From NCBI RefSeq assembly GCF_042682915.1, contig NZ_JBHUIW010000010.1:62001-126000 (forward strand): a DNA stretch of 64,000 nucleotides. The letters are read 5' to 3'. A model generated the notes under the pieces. That model was not told where the DNA came from. It saw nothing but the letters and a program-made list of their open reading frames with translations, and ran no database searches. Below are positions 1 to 8,132 of the stretch, piece after piece (position 1 is the first letter of the stretch; the number at the start of each line of letters is the position of its first letter). The translations under genes and the position numbers were made by a program. The stretch is from Rhodoplanes azumiensis (GTDB lineage: Bacteria > Pseudomonadota > Alphaproteobacteria > Rhizobiales > Xanthobacteraceae).

Positions 1-759
1 CAGCTTTCGTCCGCCCAGTCCAGCCCGGCGCTGCCGGCGGCCCTCGGCAGCCAGGTCCGCGCCGTCGTCGAGCTGTTCACCAGCCAGGGCTGTTCGTCCT
101 GTCCGGCCGCCGATCGGGTGCTCGCCGAGCTCAAGACCGATCCGACCCTGGTGGCGGTCAGTCTGCCGGTCACGTATTGGGATTATCTGGGCTGGAGGGA
201 CACGCTCGCCGATCCGCGCCACACGGCCCGTCAGGCCGCCTACTCGCACGCGCGCGGCGACCGCTCCGTCTACACGCCGCAGGTGGTGATCAACGGCACG
301 GCGCATGCGCTCGGCAGCGACCGGTCGGCGATCGAGGCCGCGGTGGTGCGCGGCCGCGCCCGGGGCCTGGCGATGTCGGTCCCGGTGCGGTTGTCGGTCG
401 CCGACGGCAAGGTGTCGGTGAGCACCGAGCCGGTTCGCCCCGCCGTGGCGGCGGTCGCCGGCGCGCCGGTTCCGGCGACGACCGGCGAGGTCTGGCTCCT
501 CGGCGTCACCTCGGCCGTCGAGGTCGCGGTCGGTCGCGGCGAGAATCAGGGCCGCACCATCGTCTACAGCAACGTCGTTCGCCGCTGGATGAAGCTCGGC
601 GACTGGACCGGGGCGCAGCGCACCTGGTCGGTGCCGGTCGCGGAGCTGCGCGCCGATCGGATCGGCGAGACGATCGACGCCGTCGCGGTGCTGATCCAGG
701 GCGGCAGCGCCAAGGCGCCCGGCGCGATCTACGGCGCCGCCTTCGAGCGGCTGCACTGA
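1..759 (+). CDS. DUF1223 family thioredoxin-fold protein, 5' partial
   Basis: The frame is open from base 1 and lacks its start, so the gene begins before the window; 252 residues are visible. Near the visible N-terminus it reads VVELFTSQGCSSCPAADRVLAEL, the hallmark of DUF1223, a thioredoxin-like family of exported proteins in alphaproteobacteria. The CSSC pair sits where thioredoxins carry their redox cysteines. The stretch before it (QLSSAQSSPALPAALGSQ) looks like the end of a signal peptide plus mature N-terminus, which suggests a periplasmic location. An internal GTG at 118 could be mistaken for a start, but it would delete the CSSC motif. A strong hairpin follows at 843-867. The substrate and partner are unknown; the family assignment is firm, the redox role is inferred. 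Confidence 0.88.
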   Translation, partial: QLSSAQSSPALPAALGSQVRAVVELFTSQGCSSCPAADRVLAELKTDPTLVAVSLPVTYWDYLGWRDTLADPRHTARQAAYSHARGDRSVYTPQVVINGTAHALGSDRSAIEAAVVRGRARGLAMSVPVRLSVADGKVSVSTEPVRPAVAAVAGAPVPATTGEVWLLGVTSAVEVAVGRGENQGRTIVYSNVVRRWMKLGDWTGAQRTWSVPVAELRADRIGETIDAVAVLIQGGSAKAPGAIYGAAFERLH

Positions 760-842
760 CACGAGCAGCTTCAGCGGACCGGGCCGTCGCACTGCCGACG
801 CGGCCGCCCGACGGACGGCCCGACCGCGGTCGCGTAAAGAAA

Positions 843-867
843 AAAGGGCCGGAAAAACCGGCCCTTT
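843..867. terminator. rho-independent terminator after the DUF1223 gene
   Basis: A perfect 10-bp stem (AAAGGGCCGG / CCGGCCCTTT) closes an AAAAA loop. It begins 84 bases after the stop of the DUF1223 gene and carries T residues in the 3' arm. Confidence 0.75.
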
Positions 868-1266
868 CGCATGGTCGAGGCCGTGTCACAGGCCGGCAGC
901 CATGCGTGCGCGCGGGTGTACGCGCGGGATGAACCCGAACCGGTGGCGAAGCCGACCGGTTCATCGACGCCAGGGTCCGGCCCTTACGAGCCCGGGGGGC
1001 TGGGGGGCTGAGGAACCGGTTCTCTTCTCGGACCGGACCCTAGGCCGATGGTGCCGTGATCGCATCCCGGCCCGGCCGGGGCGAGGCCGAATTTCGGCAA
1101 ACTTATGAAGCGATTGACGAATGCGTGATCGGCCCGTGAGGGCGCGTGAGCCCGGCGTCGCGGCCGCCGGCCGGTGCGGCCCGGACGCCCTTGCCCTCGG
1201 CCGGCGCCGAGGTGATCATGACGGGATCACGACCCTTCGACGACACCCCTCACCAGGAGGAGCCGG
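868..1266. other. intergenic region without a recognised gene
   Basis: About 400 bases follow the terminator before the DUF2794 gene. Short open frames here have no ribosome site and no family resemblance. The stretch near 1100-1130, which is locally AT-richer and contains ATTGACGAATG, is the likeliest promoter area for the DUF2794 gene, but no convincing -10 box could be fixed. Confidence 0.4.
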
Positions 1267-1650
1267 ATGAGCCTCGAGCTTGGCGACAGCGACCCGAGCG
1301 AGTCCCGCGCGGGCGAGGGAGCGGTGCTCGCCGCGTTCCCGTCCACCCCCTCCCGCGTCACCTTCAACAAGCGCGAGCTCAGCCGCATCCTCGGCCTCTA
1401 CGGCCGCAAGGTCGCGTCCGGCGAATGGCGCGACTACGCCATCGACTTCCACAAGGACCGGGCCGTCTTCTCGGTGTTCCGCCGCACCGCCGAGGTGCCG
1501 CTTTATCGCATCGAGAAGACGCCGAAGCTGTCGCGCCGCCAGGGCGCCTGGCGGGTCGTCTCGGCGACCGGGCTGATCGTCAAGGTCGGCCACGAGCTCG
1601 ACCGCGTGCTGCGCGAGCTCGACCGGGTGAGCCTGCGAGTGGTGAGCTGA
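1267..1650 (+). CDS. DUF2794 domain-containing protein
   Basis: A 127-residue soluble protein matching DUF2794 along most of its length: VTFNKRELSRILGLYGRKVASGEWRDYAIDF, then DRAVFSVFRRTAEVPLYRIEKTPKL and a final ATGLIVKVGHEL block. The family is characteristic of Hyphomicrobiales and related alphaproteobacteria and has no established biochemical function. The start is set by an AGGAGG ribosome site a few bases before the ATG. It is transcribed alone and shares a bidirectional hairpin (1685-1712) with the convergent membrane protein gene downstream. The family call is confident; function unknown. Confidence 0.88.
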   Translation: MSLELGDSDPSESRAGEGAVLAAFPSTPSRVTFNKRELSRILGLYGRKVASGEWRDYAIDFHKDRAVFSVFRRTAEVPLYRIEKTPKLSRRQGAWRVVSATGLIVKVGHELDRVLRELDRVSLRVVS

Positions 1651-1684
1651 ACGCGGGGCCCGCGCGCGCTGGTCGGCCGAACGA

Positions 1685-1712
1685 AAACGCCCCGGGCGAG
1701 GCCGGGGCGTTT
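1685..1712. terminator. bidirectional terminator hairpin
   Basis: An 11-bp stem (AAACGCCCCGG / CCGGGGCGTTT) with a 6-base loop lies between the convergent DUF2794 gene (ending 1650) and the Bax inhibitor-1 gene (ending 1749). Both arms end in A/T tracts, so it could act in both directions. Confidence 0.78.
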
Positions 1713-1748
1713 CGTGTCGGGGCTTGCGTCCCGGGGCTGCGGGCCGCG

Positions 1749-2510
1749 TCAGCGGCGGTCGCCGACCAGGCGGAGCAGCATCAGGAACAGGTTGATGAAG
1801 TCGAGATAGAGCGACAGCGCGCCCATCACGGCCTTGCGGCCGGCCAGGGTGCCGTCGTCGTTCACGTCGTACATCTCCTTGATCTTCTGGGTGTCCCAGG
1901 CGGTGAGCCCGGCGAAGATCAGGACGCCGGCGACCGACAGCGCCCAGTCGAGCCCGCTCGACTTCAGGAAGATGTTCACGAGGCTCGCGATGATCAGGCC
2001 GAACAGGCCCATGATCAGGAACGAGCCCATGCCCGAGAGATCCTTCTGGGTCGTGTAGCCCCACAGGCTCAGCGCGCCGAAGGCGGCGGCCGAGATGAAG
2101 AACACCCTCGTGATCGACGCCGCCGTGTAGACCATGAAGATCGAGGCGAGCGACACGCCGAGCAGGCCGGCATAGACGAAGAACAGCGTGCGGGCCGTGC
2201 CGGCCTGCAGGCTGTTGATGCGGAAGCTCAGGAAGAACACCAGCCCGAGCGGGGCGAGCACCAGCACCCACATCAGCGGACTGCCGAACAGCGTCTGACC
2301 GAACGCGGTGAGGCCGGTGATGTTGCCGGCCGCGTCGGTGACCACGGCGAGCTGGTAGGTGAGCCACGCCGTGATGCCGGTGAGCGCGACGCCACCCGCC
2401 ATGTAGTTGTAGACGGTGATCATGTGGGCGCGCAGGCCCGCATCGACCGCGACGGCGCGGTCGCCCGCATAGCCGCGGGACGCGATGGTATGGCGATCGA
2501 AGTCCGACAT
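1749..2510 (-). CDS. Bax inhibitor-1/YccA family membrane protein (copy 1)
   Basis: 253 residues of the TMBIM/UPF0005 family. After a soluble N-terminus of about 28 residues it has the expected six to seven hydrophobic segments, including ALSLWGYTTQKDLSGMGSFLIMG and a C-terminal GLTAWDTQKIKEMY segment that holds the acidic residue associated with ion or pH sensing in this family. Members form Ca2+-leak channels or modulate FtsH-type proteolysis in the cytoplasmic membrane; the physiological substrate here is unknown. The start has an AAGGATC ribosome site. A second, longer paralogue lies immediately upstream on the same strand (2816-3637), so this is a tandem duplication. A bidirectional terminator follows the gene. 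Confidence 0.92.
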   Translation of the reverse strand: MSDFDRHTIASRGYAGDRAVAVDAGLRAHMITVYNYMAGGVALTGITAWLTYQLAVVTDAAGNITGLTAFGQTLFGSPLMWVLVLAPLGLVFFLSFRINSLQAGTARTLFFVYAGLLGVSLASIFMVYTAASITRVFFISAAAFGALSLWGYTTQKDLSGMGSFLIMGLFGLIIASLVNIFLKSSGLDWALSVAGVLIFAGLTAWDTQKIKEMYDVNDDGTLAGRKAVMGALSLYLDFINLFLMLLRLVGDRR

Positions 2511-2759
2511 GGGGGAAGATCCTTTCTGTCCACCCGATGGCGGGCTCGGGGGGAGCCCGCACCCATCAAACCTGGCTGGAATGTAGGACGCCGGCGCGGC
2601 GCGGTGAAGCCCGCCGGGGCGTCAGGCCGCATGACATTTTCGCCATCAGGTGTCGTCGTAAACGGTTTTCGACGCCCGAGGACGCTTCGGCGCCCTTCGG
2701 TGACCCCGCCGGCGAGGCTGCGAGGCGGCCTGCCGTGTGGCGACAGGCTCCAAAAGCGA

Positions 2760-2783
2760 ACCGGGGCCGCATGCGGCCCCGGT
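2760..2783. terminator. terminator hairpin between the two Bax inhibitor-1 genes
   Basis: An 11-bp perfect stem (ACCGGGGCCGC / GCGGCCCCGGT) with only two central bases is followed on the minus strand by TTCGCTTTT. It lies 33 bases past the stop of the upstream paralogue, so the two copies are probably separate transcripts. Confidence 0.65.
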
Positions 2784-2815
2784 CGGTCGAACGACGCGCG
2801 CGTGCCGCCGCGACG

Positions 2816-3637
2816 TCACTCCTCGCGCTGCCCGAAGAGCTGCAGCAGCATGGTGAAGAGGTTGATGAAGTTCAGGTAGAGCGACAGCGCGCCCATGATG
2901 GCCGAGCGCTCCATCACGTCGCCCGACATCGCGCCGTAGAGATACTCGTTCTTCAGGCGCTGGGTGTCGTAGGCGGTGAGGCCGGCGAACACCAGCACGC
3001 CGATCACCGAGATGATGAACTGCATCATGGTCGAGCCGAGGAAGATGTTGACCAGGCTCGCGATGATGATGCCGACCAGGCCCATGATCAGGAACGAGCC
3101 CATGCCGGACAAGTCCTTCTGGGTCGTGTAGCCCCACAGGCTCAGCGCACCGAACGAGGCCGCCGTGATGAAGAACACCCGCACCACCGAGGTGTGGGTG
3201 AACACCATGAAGATCGAGCCGAGCGACAGGCCGACCAGCGCGGCGTAGACCCAGAACAGCAGCTGCGCGGTCGCCGGGCGCATGCGCTCGACGCCGAACG
3301 AGAGCGCGAAGACGAGGCCGAGCGGCGCCAGCATGACGAGCCACTTCAGCGGCGAGACGAAGACCGCGTAGCCGATCGGGGTCAGGTACATGCTGCCGAT
3401 GCGGGCCGGGCCTTCGACGCCGCCGCGCATCACCGCGCGGGCCGCCGAAGCCGGGTCGCCCGTGACCGAGATCATGTAGATGCCGAGCGCGGCAAGGCCG
3501 GTGATCGCGAGGCCCAGGACCATGTAGTTGTAGACGCGCAGCATGTAGGCGCGCAGGCCGGCATCGATGGCCGCCGCCTCGGCACGCGGCACCGTCCCAT
3601 AGGCCGCCCCGATCGTGTGACGCTCGTAGTCCGACAT
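2816..3637 (-). CDS. Bax inhibitor-1/YccA family membrane protein (copy 2, YbhL-like)
   Basis: 273 residues if begun at MSDYERHTIGAAYG, chosen because it aligns with the start of the neighbouring copy (MSDFDRHTIASRGYA) and has an AAGGGGG ribosome site; an upstream Met at 3829 would add 64 non-conserved residues. Same TMBIM fold as copy 1, with an almost identical central segment (ALSLWGYTTQKDLSGMGSFLIMGL) and the C-terminal GLTAYDTQRLKNEY segment. It carries a longer first periplasmic loop (VTGDPASAARAVMRGGVEGPARIG). An excellent TATAAT box and a leader with two hairpins lie upstream (3638-3734). Copies differ most in loops and termini, which suggests an old duplication with diverged roles. 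Confidence 0.92.
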   Translation of the reverse strand: MSDYERHTIGAAYGTVPRAEAAAIDAGLRAYMLRVYNYMVLGLAITGLAALGIYMISVTGDPASAARAVMRGGVEGPARIGSMYLTPIGYAVFVSPLKWLVMLAPLGLVFALSFGVERMRPATAQLLFWVYAALVGLSLGSIFMVFTHTSVVRVFFITAASFGALSLWGYTTQKDLSGMGSFLIMGLVGIIIASLVNIFLGSTMMQFIISVIGVLVFAGLTAYDTQRLKNEYLYGAMSGDVMERSAIMGALSLYLNFINLFTMLLQLFGQREE

Positions 3638-3722
3638 CGTCGAACCCCCTTCTCGTGTTGTTCGCCAATCCGCGGCGTGTCGCCCCGCGGGTCGAGCCCG
3701 CCGAGATGAGGCGGCTCGATAT
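3638..3722 (-). ncRNA. candidate structured 5' leader, possible ybhL RNA motif
   Basis: On the minus strand the leader between the promoter and the ribosome site folds into two hairpins: TCGAGCC paired with GGCTCGA around a 14-base interior, then CCGCGG paired with CCGCGG. A conserved RNA called the ybhL leader is known only from Hyphomicrobiales and sits before this family of membrane protein genes. The position and two-stem layout fit, but the consensus sequence could not be checked here. Coordinates are approximate. Confidence 0.4.
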
Positions 3723-3728
3723 GTGCCC

Positions 3729-3734
3729 ATTATA
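3729..3734 (-). promoter_or_regulatory. -10 promoter box for Bax inhibitor-1 copy 2
   Basis: The minus strand reads CATATAATGG, a perfect TATAAT, about 92 bases before the start codon. The -35 region 17 bases upstream is only a weak GACGCG, as is common in this GC-rich lineage. Confidence 0.5.
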
Positions 3735-3875
3735 TGCGAGCAGCCGGTCGGGCGCGTCGGCGACGGATTGTCGCAAACCGCGAATTCGCTTGGCACGACC
3801 GACATTTGTTCAGCGGCGTGTTGTCGCAAACCGGTCCGCCCGCGGGCCTCGCCCGATCACCTCGCAGAACCATCG

Positions 3876-6464
3876 TTAAAGAGTCCTCAACACGCCGGCG
3901 GGCTTGCGCCCCAGCGCCGCGACGGTGCCGACGAGCCCGCACGCGACCGTCACGGCGAGCGCGCCGAGCGCCGCCAGGATCGCCGGGCCGGCCTGCCAGA
4001 CGAACGGCAGGTTCATCAGGCCCGCGACGATCCGCCACCCGGCGATCGAGCCGGCCAGCATGCCGAACAGCACCGCGGCGGCGCCGATCAGCAGGTATTC
4101 GACCAGATAGGCGCCGACGAGCTGCCGGCGGGTGGCACCGAGCGTCTTGAGCACCACGGCGTCGTAGACGCGGTGGCGATGCCCGGCGGCGAGCGCACCG
4201 GCCAGCACCAGCACGGCCGAGAGCAGCGTGATGCCGCTCGCCCCCTGCACGGCCCGCGCGAGATTGCCGACGACGCGCGCGACCTCGCCGAGCGCGTCCT
4301 TGACCGGCACCGGCGTGACGGCCGGGAAGCCCTGCGCCACCGCGGTCAGGAGCGCGGCCTCCTCGGCCGGCGTGCCGCCGTCGCGGAACGTCACGGTGGC
4401 GATGTCGGTGTGCGGCGCCCCGGCGAAGGCGCCGGGCGAGAACACCAGCACGAAGTTGATGCCGAGCGACTGCCAGTCGACGGTGCGGATGTTGCCGATG
4501 CGCGCCGTGATGTCGCGGCCGAGCACGTTCACGGTGAGCGTGTCGCCGAGCTTCAGGCCGATGCCCTCGGCGATGCGCTTCTCCAGCGAGAGCAGCGGCG
4601 GGCCGCGATAGTCCTCGCCCCACCAGGTTCCCTCGACGACGCGCGAGCCCGGCGGCACGGTGCCCGCATAGGTGATGCCGCGGTCGCCGGTCAGCGCCCA
4701 GGCGGCGTCGGGGCGGATCTTCAGATCCTCGGCCTTCACCCCGTTCGCCGCGACGATCCGGCCACGCAGCATCGGCACCCGCTCCAGCGTCGCGACCTCG
4801 CCGCGGGCCTTCACCAGCGCGTCGAAGCGGTCGCCGTCGCGGGTCGGGATGTCGAGGAAGAAGAAGGACGGCGCCCGTTCCGGCAGCGTCGCGGTGAGCT
4901 GGTTCCGCAGGTTGCCGTCGACCTGCAAGATGGTGACGAGCAGCGCCATGCCGAGCCCGAGCGAGATGACGACGGTCGGCGTCAAGGCGGCCGGCCGGTG
5001 GATGTTGGCGACTGCGAGGCGCAGCACCGCCGAATGCGCCCGCGGCGCGCGCCGCGCCGCCGCCATCACGGCGCTGGCGACGAGCCGCAGGAGCAGCAGC
5101 ACGGCGCCCGCCGATCCGACGAAGGCGAGCGCGATGCGCCGGTCGTAGGAGGCGCCGATGGCGAGCGCCGCGAGCGCCAGCGCGGCGAGTGCGGTCGCCG
5201 CCATGTAGCGCCGGCGCGGGCGGCGCTGATCGGGCGTCACGGCGTCGCGGAACAGCGCCGAGACCGGCACGTCGTGGGCGCGGCCGAGCGGCCAAGCCGC
5301 GAAGGCGACGGCGGTGAGGAGCCCGTAGAGCAGCGACAGGGCCAGCACGTCGAGATGGAGCGTCGGGGCGAGCGGCAGCGGCAGCACGGCGCCGAGCGCC
5401 CCGGCGATCGCGAAGGGCAGCGCAGCGCCGAGCAAAAGCCCGATGCCGCCGCCGATCGCGGCGAGCAGCAGGATCTGCACGAAATAGAGCCCGACCACTT
5501 GGCCGCCGGTGGCGCCGAGCGACTTCAGCGTGGCGATGGTGTCGCGCTTGCGGTCGAGATAATGGCGGGTCGAGTTGGCGACCCCGACGCCGCCGACCAG
5601 GAGCGCCGTGAGACCGACCAGCGTGAGGAACTGGGTGAAGCGGTCGATGTTGCGCTCCAGCGCCGGCGAGGCGTTGCCGCTCGCCCGCACCTCCCAGCCG
5701 GCCGAGGGGAAGCGCCGGTTCGCCGCCGCCTCGACGGCCTCGGACCCGACGATCGGATCGCCGGGAAGCCGCACGCGATAGAGCCAGCGCACCAGGCTGC
5801 CGGGCTGGAGCAGGCCGGAGGCGCGCAGCGCCTCCTCGCTCACCAGCACGCGCGGCCCGAAGCCGACCCCGCCGGCGAGCCGGTCGGGCTCGCGCACCAT
5901 GCTGCCGTTCAGCAACAACGTCGCGGCGCCGACCGTCACCCGGGCGCCCCGCTCGAGCCCGAGCCGGGCGAGGAGAAGCGGATCGACCACGGCCCCGTAG
6001 GCGTCGCCGTCGCGGGCCAGGAGGGTCGACAGCGGCGCCGGCGGATCGGTCTCGACCTGTCCGTAGAGCGGGTAGGCGGCATCGACGGCCTTCAGCTCGA
6101 CGAGCGTCGACTTGCCGTCCGGCGTGCGCGCCAAGGCCCGCATGGCGGCGGCGACCGAGAGGTCGCCGGTGGCGGCGATGAAGGCCCGCTCGTCCGGGCT
6201 CGCCTCGCGCTGCACGAGGTTGAACGAGATGTCGCCGCCGAGAATCGCACGGCCCTGCTGGGCGATGCCCTCCGACAGGCTGCGCGAGATCGAGCCGACG
6301 CCCGCGATGGTCATCACGCCGAGCGCCATGCAGGCGATGAAGACCGAGAAGCCGGAGAGGCCGCCGCGCAGGTCGCGGGTCGCGATCCGCAGCAGCGTGC
6401 GCCAGCGGGCGGTCGTTCCGGAGCGGCGCGGCGCGGCGCCGACGGTCGCGTCGGCGGCCGTCAT
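3876..6464 (-). CDS. ybbP: ABC transporter permease, YbbP/FtsX-like (lipoprotein/lipid export type)
   Basis: 862 residues, the normal size for the YbbP family. A first membrane helix (FSVFIACMALGVMTIAGVGSI, about residues 38-58) is followed by a large periplasmic domain, three membrane helices (TLVGLTALLVGGVGVANS onward), a central cluster of further helices, a second periplasmic domain, and a C-terminal FtsX block ending in ILAALGALAVTVACGLVGTVAALG. The order of two FtsX domains is typical of type VII ABC exporters. Its start overlaps the stop of the ATPase gene by four bases (ATGA), so the two are translationally coupled. The pair lies divergent from tesA, an arrangement conserved from Escherichia coli to alphaproteobacteria. 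The substrate is not established. Confidence 0.92.
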   Translation of the reverse strand: MTAADATVGAAPRRSGTTARWRTLLRIATRDLRGGLSGFSVFIACMALGVMTIAGVGSISRSLSEGIAQQGRAILGGDISFNLVQREASPDERAFIAATGDLSVAAAMRALARTPDGKSTLVELKAVDAAYPLYGQVETDPPAPLSTLLARDGDAYGAVVDPLLLARLGLERGARVTVGAATLLLNGSMVREPDRLAGGVGFGPRVLVSEEALRASGLLQPGSLVRWLYRVRLPGDPIVGSEAVEAAANRRFPSAGWEVRASGNASPALERNIDRFTQFLTLVGLTALLVGGVGVANSTRHYLDRKRDTIATLKSLGATGGQVVGLYFVQILLLAAIGGGIGLLLGAALPFAIAGALGAVLPLPLAPTLHLDVLALSLLYGLLTAVAFAAWPLGRAHDVPVSALFRDAVTPDQRRPRRRYMAATALAALALAALAIGASYDRRIALAFVGSAGAVLLLLRLVASAVMAAARRAPRAHSAVLRLAVANIHRPAALTPTVVISLGLGMALLVTILQVDGNLRNQLTATLPERAPSFFFLDIPTRDGDRFDALVKARGEVATLERVPMLRGRIVAANGVKAEDLKIRPDAAWALTGDRGITYAGTVPPGSRVVEGTWWGEDYRGPPLLSLEKRIAEGIGLKLGDTLTVNVLGRDITARIGNIRTVDWQSLGINFVLVFSPGAFAGAPHTDIATVTFRDGGTPAEEAALLTAVAQGFPAVTPVPVKDALGEVARVVGNLARAVQGASGITLLSAVLVLAGALAAGHRHRVYDAVVLKTLGATRRQLVGAYLVEYLLIGAAAVLFGMLAGSIAGWRIVAGLMNLPFVWQAGPAILAALGALAVTVACGLVGTVAALGRKPAGVLRTL

Positions 6465-7246
6465 CGCGGCGCCACCGCCGGCGCGCTGGATCGGCCGGCC
6501 GCGGTGGCCGCCGTGTCGGAATCGATGCGGCCGGAGCGCATGCGCACGACACGGTCGCAGCGCGCCGCGAGGCCGGGATCGTGGGTGACCAGCACCAGCG
6601 TCATGCCGCGCTCGGCCTGGCCGGCGAACATCAGGTCGACGATGCCGCGCCCCGTCGCCTCGTCGAGATTGCCGGTCGGCTCGTCGGCGACCAGGATCGA
6701 CGGGGCCGGCGCCAGCGCACGGGCGAGCGCAACGCGCTGCTGCTCGCCGCCGGAGAGCTGCGAGGGATAGTGGCCGAGCCGCTCGGCCAGGCCGACCGCG
6801 GCGAGCTCGGCGCGGGCGATCGTGAAGGCGTCGCGATGTCCCGCGAGCTCCAGCGGCACGGCGACGTTCTCGATCGCCGTCATGGTCGGGATCAGGTGGA
6901 AGGACTGGAACACGATGCCGATCTTGCGGCCCCGGAAGCGGGCGAGCGCGTCCTCGTCGAGCCCGCCGAGATCGGTGCCGTCGACGACGACGGCGCCGGA
7001 ATCCGGCCGCTCGAGCCCGGCCATCACCATCAGCAGCGTCGATTTGCCCGACCCCGACGGGCCGGTGAGGCCGATCGCCTCGCCACGCCCTATATCCAGG
7101 GCGATGTCTTTCAGGATGTGGACCCGCGCCGCATCCCGGCCGAGCGACAGGTCGACGCCGGTGAGCGAGATGGCGGGTGCGAGGGAGCGAATGGTCTCGG
7201 AGCTTGCGGTGTCGAAGGGTGGGGTCTTGGTGCTGGTGTCGTCCAT
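6461..7246 (-). CDS. ybbA: ABC transporter ATP-binding protein, YbbA-like
   Basis: 261 residues with all ABC motifs: Walker A GPSGSGKST (62-70), Q-loop in IGIVFQSFH (about 109-117), signature LSGGEQQR (164-171), Walker B ILVADEPTG (184-192) and switch histidine in LVTHD. It belongs to the LolD/MacB/YbbA subgroup that powers FtsX-type permeases. The start MDDTSTK was preferred to an in-frame Met at 7486 because the extra 80 residues are low-complexity Arg/Thr/Pro and would run through the tesA upstream region. It is the first gene of a two-gene operon with the permease. Role: energises export or mechanotransmission at the cytoplasmic membrane; substrate unknown. Confidence 0.93.
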   Translation of the reverse strand: MDDTSTKTPPFDTASSETIRSLAPAISLTGVDLSLGRDAARVHILKDIALDIGRGEAIGLTGPSGSGKSTLLMVMAGLERPDSGAVVVDGTDLGGLDEDALARFRGRKIGIVFQSFHLIPTMTAIENVAVPLELAGHRDAFTIARAELAAVGLAERLGHYPSQLSGGEQQRVALARALAPAPSILVADEPTGNLDEATGRGIVDLMFAGQAERGMTLVLVTHDPGLAARCDRVVRMRSGRIDSDTAATAAGRSSAPAVAPR

Positions 7247-7289
7247 CGTCGGGTCTGTGCTGCGCCGTCCGTGGCGGGAGAAGGCGGGA

Positions 7290-8102
7290 GTGCCGGTCGG
7301 CCGCGCCCGAGCGCCGGCGCGGTCCCGGTGGGCTTGGTCTCGGTGGGCCTGGGTCCGGGCGCGACGGCAGCCCCCCTCATATGGGACGCCGGGACGCCGG
7401 GTCCAGCGGCCGGGCCGGAGCGCGGCGGTCCTCGCCACGCTGGCGGGCGTGACGCTGCTCGGCTTCGCGGCTACGACGGGCGCCATGGCTCAGACCACGA
7501 CGTCCCGGACCACGGCAGCCCCGCTGAAGATCGTCGCGCTCGGGGATTCGCTCACCGCCGGCTACGGCCTGCCGCCCGCCGACGCGTTCCCGGTGCGGCT
7601 GGAGAAGGCGCTCGCGGCGAACGGTCGCACGCCTCGGCCCGTCACCATCGTCAATGCCGGCGTGTCGGGCGACACGGCGACGGACGGGCTCGCCCGGCTC
7701 GACTGGGCGGTGGGCGACGACGTCGACGGCGTGATCGTCGAGCTCGGCGCCAACGACGCGCTGCGCGGCCTCGACCCGGCCGTAACCCGTCAGGCGCTGG
7801 ACGAGATTTTGACCCGCCTGAAGGCCCGTGGCCTGCCGGTGCTGCTCGCCGGCATGTTGGCGCCGCCCAACATGGGGCCGGAGTACCAGCAGGCCTTCGA
7901 CCGCATCTTCCCCGAGCTGGCCGCGAAGCACGACGTGCTGTTCTATCCGTTCTTCCTCGACGGGGTGGCGGCCGAGCGCGGCCTCAACCAGCGCGACGGG
8001 ATGCATCCGGAGGCCAAAGGCGTCGGCGTGATCGTCGCGCGTATCCTGCCCCAGGTCGAGGCGCTGGTCGGGCAGGCCGCGGCGCGGCGCGACGGCAAGT
8101 GA
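7290..8102 (+). CDS. tesA: TesA-type arylesterase / GDSL lipase
   Basis: SGNH hydrolase with the GDSL block KIVALGDSLTAGYGL, Gly block VSGDTATDG, Asn in ELGANDALRG, and the catalytic Asp/His pair in NQRDGMHPEA. It hydrolyses acyl esters or thioesters and is normally exported. The mature domain begins shortly after the Met at 7485, but the stretch before it (RRVQRPGR then AAVLATLAGVTLLGF and AMA) is a textbook signal peptide. The only in-frame start that includes it is the GTG at 7290, which has GGAGAAGG five bases upstream; this gives an unusually long, Arg/Trp-rich lead. GTG 7449 or ATG 7485 are alternatives that would lose the signal. Divergent from ybbA-ybbP, as in many proteobacteria. Confidence 0.85.
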   Translation: MPVGRARAPARSRWAWSRWAWVRARRQPPSYGTPGRRVQRPGRSAAVLATLAGVTLLGFAATTGAMAQTTTSRTTAAPLKIVALGDSLTAGYGLPPADAFPVRLEKALAANGRTPRPVTIVNAGVSGDTATDGLARLDWAVGDDVDGVIVELGANDALRGLDPAVTRQALDEILTRLKARGLPVLLAGMLAPPNMGPEYQQAFDRIFPELAAKHDVLFYPFFLDGVAAERGLNQRDGMHPEAKGVGVIVARILPQVEALVGQAAARRDGK

Positions 8103-8132
8103 GAGACCCGACCCGGACCGAGCGAGCCTGCG

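Noticed and set aside
3872..3890. TTAA-N7-TCAA near the ybbP stop as a CtrA site
   Set aside because: One half-site is mismatched and it lies inside the end of the ybbP gene, far from a start codon.
3723..6770. Long open frames (over 900 codons) opposite or out of frame with the YbbP permease gene
   Set aside because: They lack hydrophobic or catalytic patterns and consist of Arg/Gly/Ala-rich sequence typical of shadow frames.
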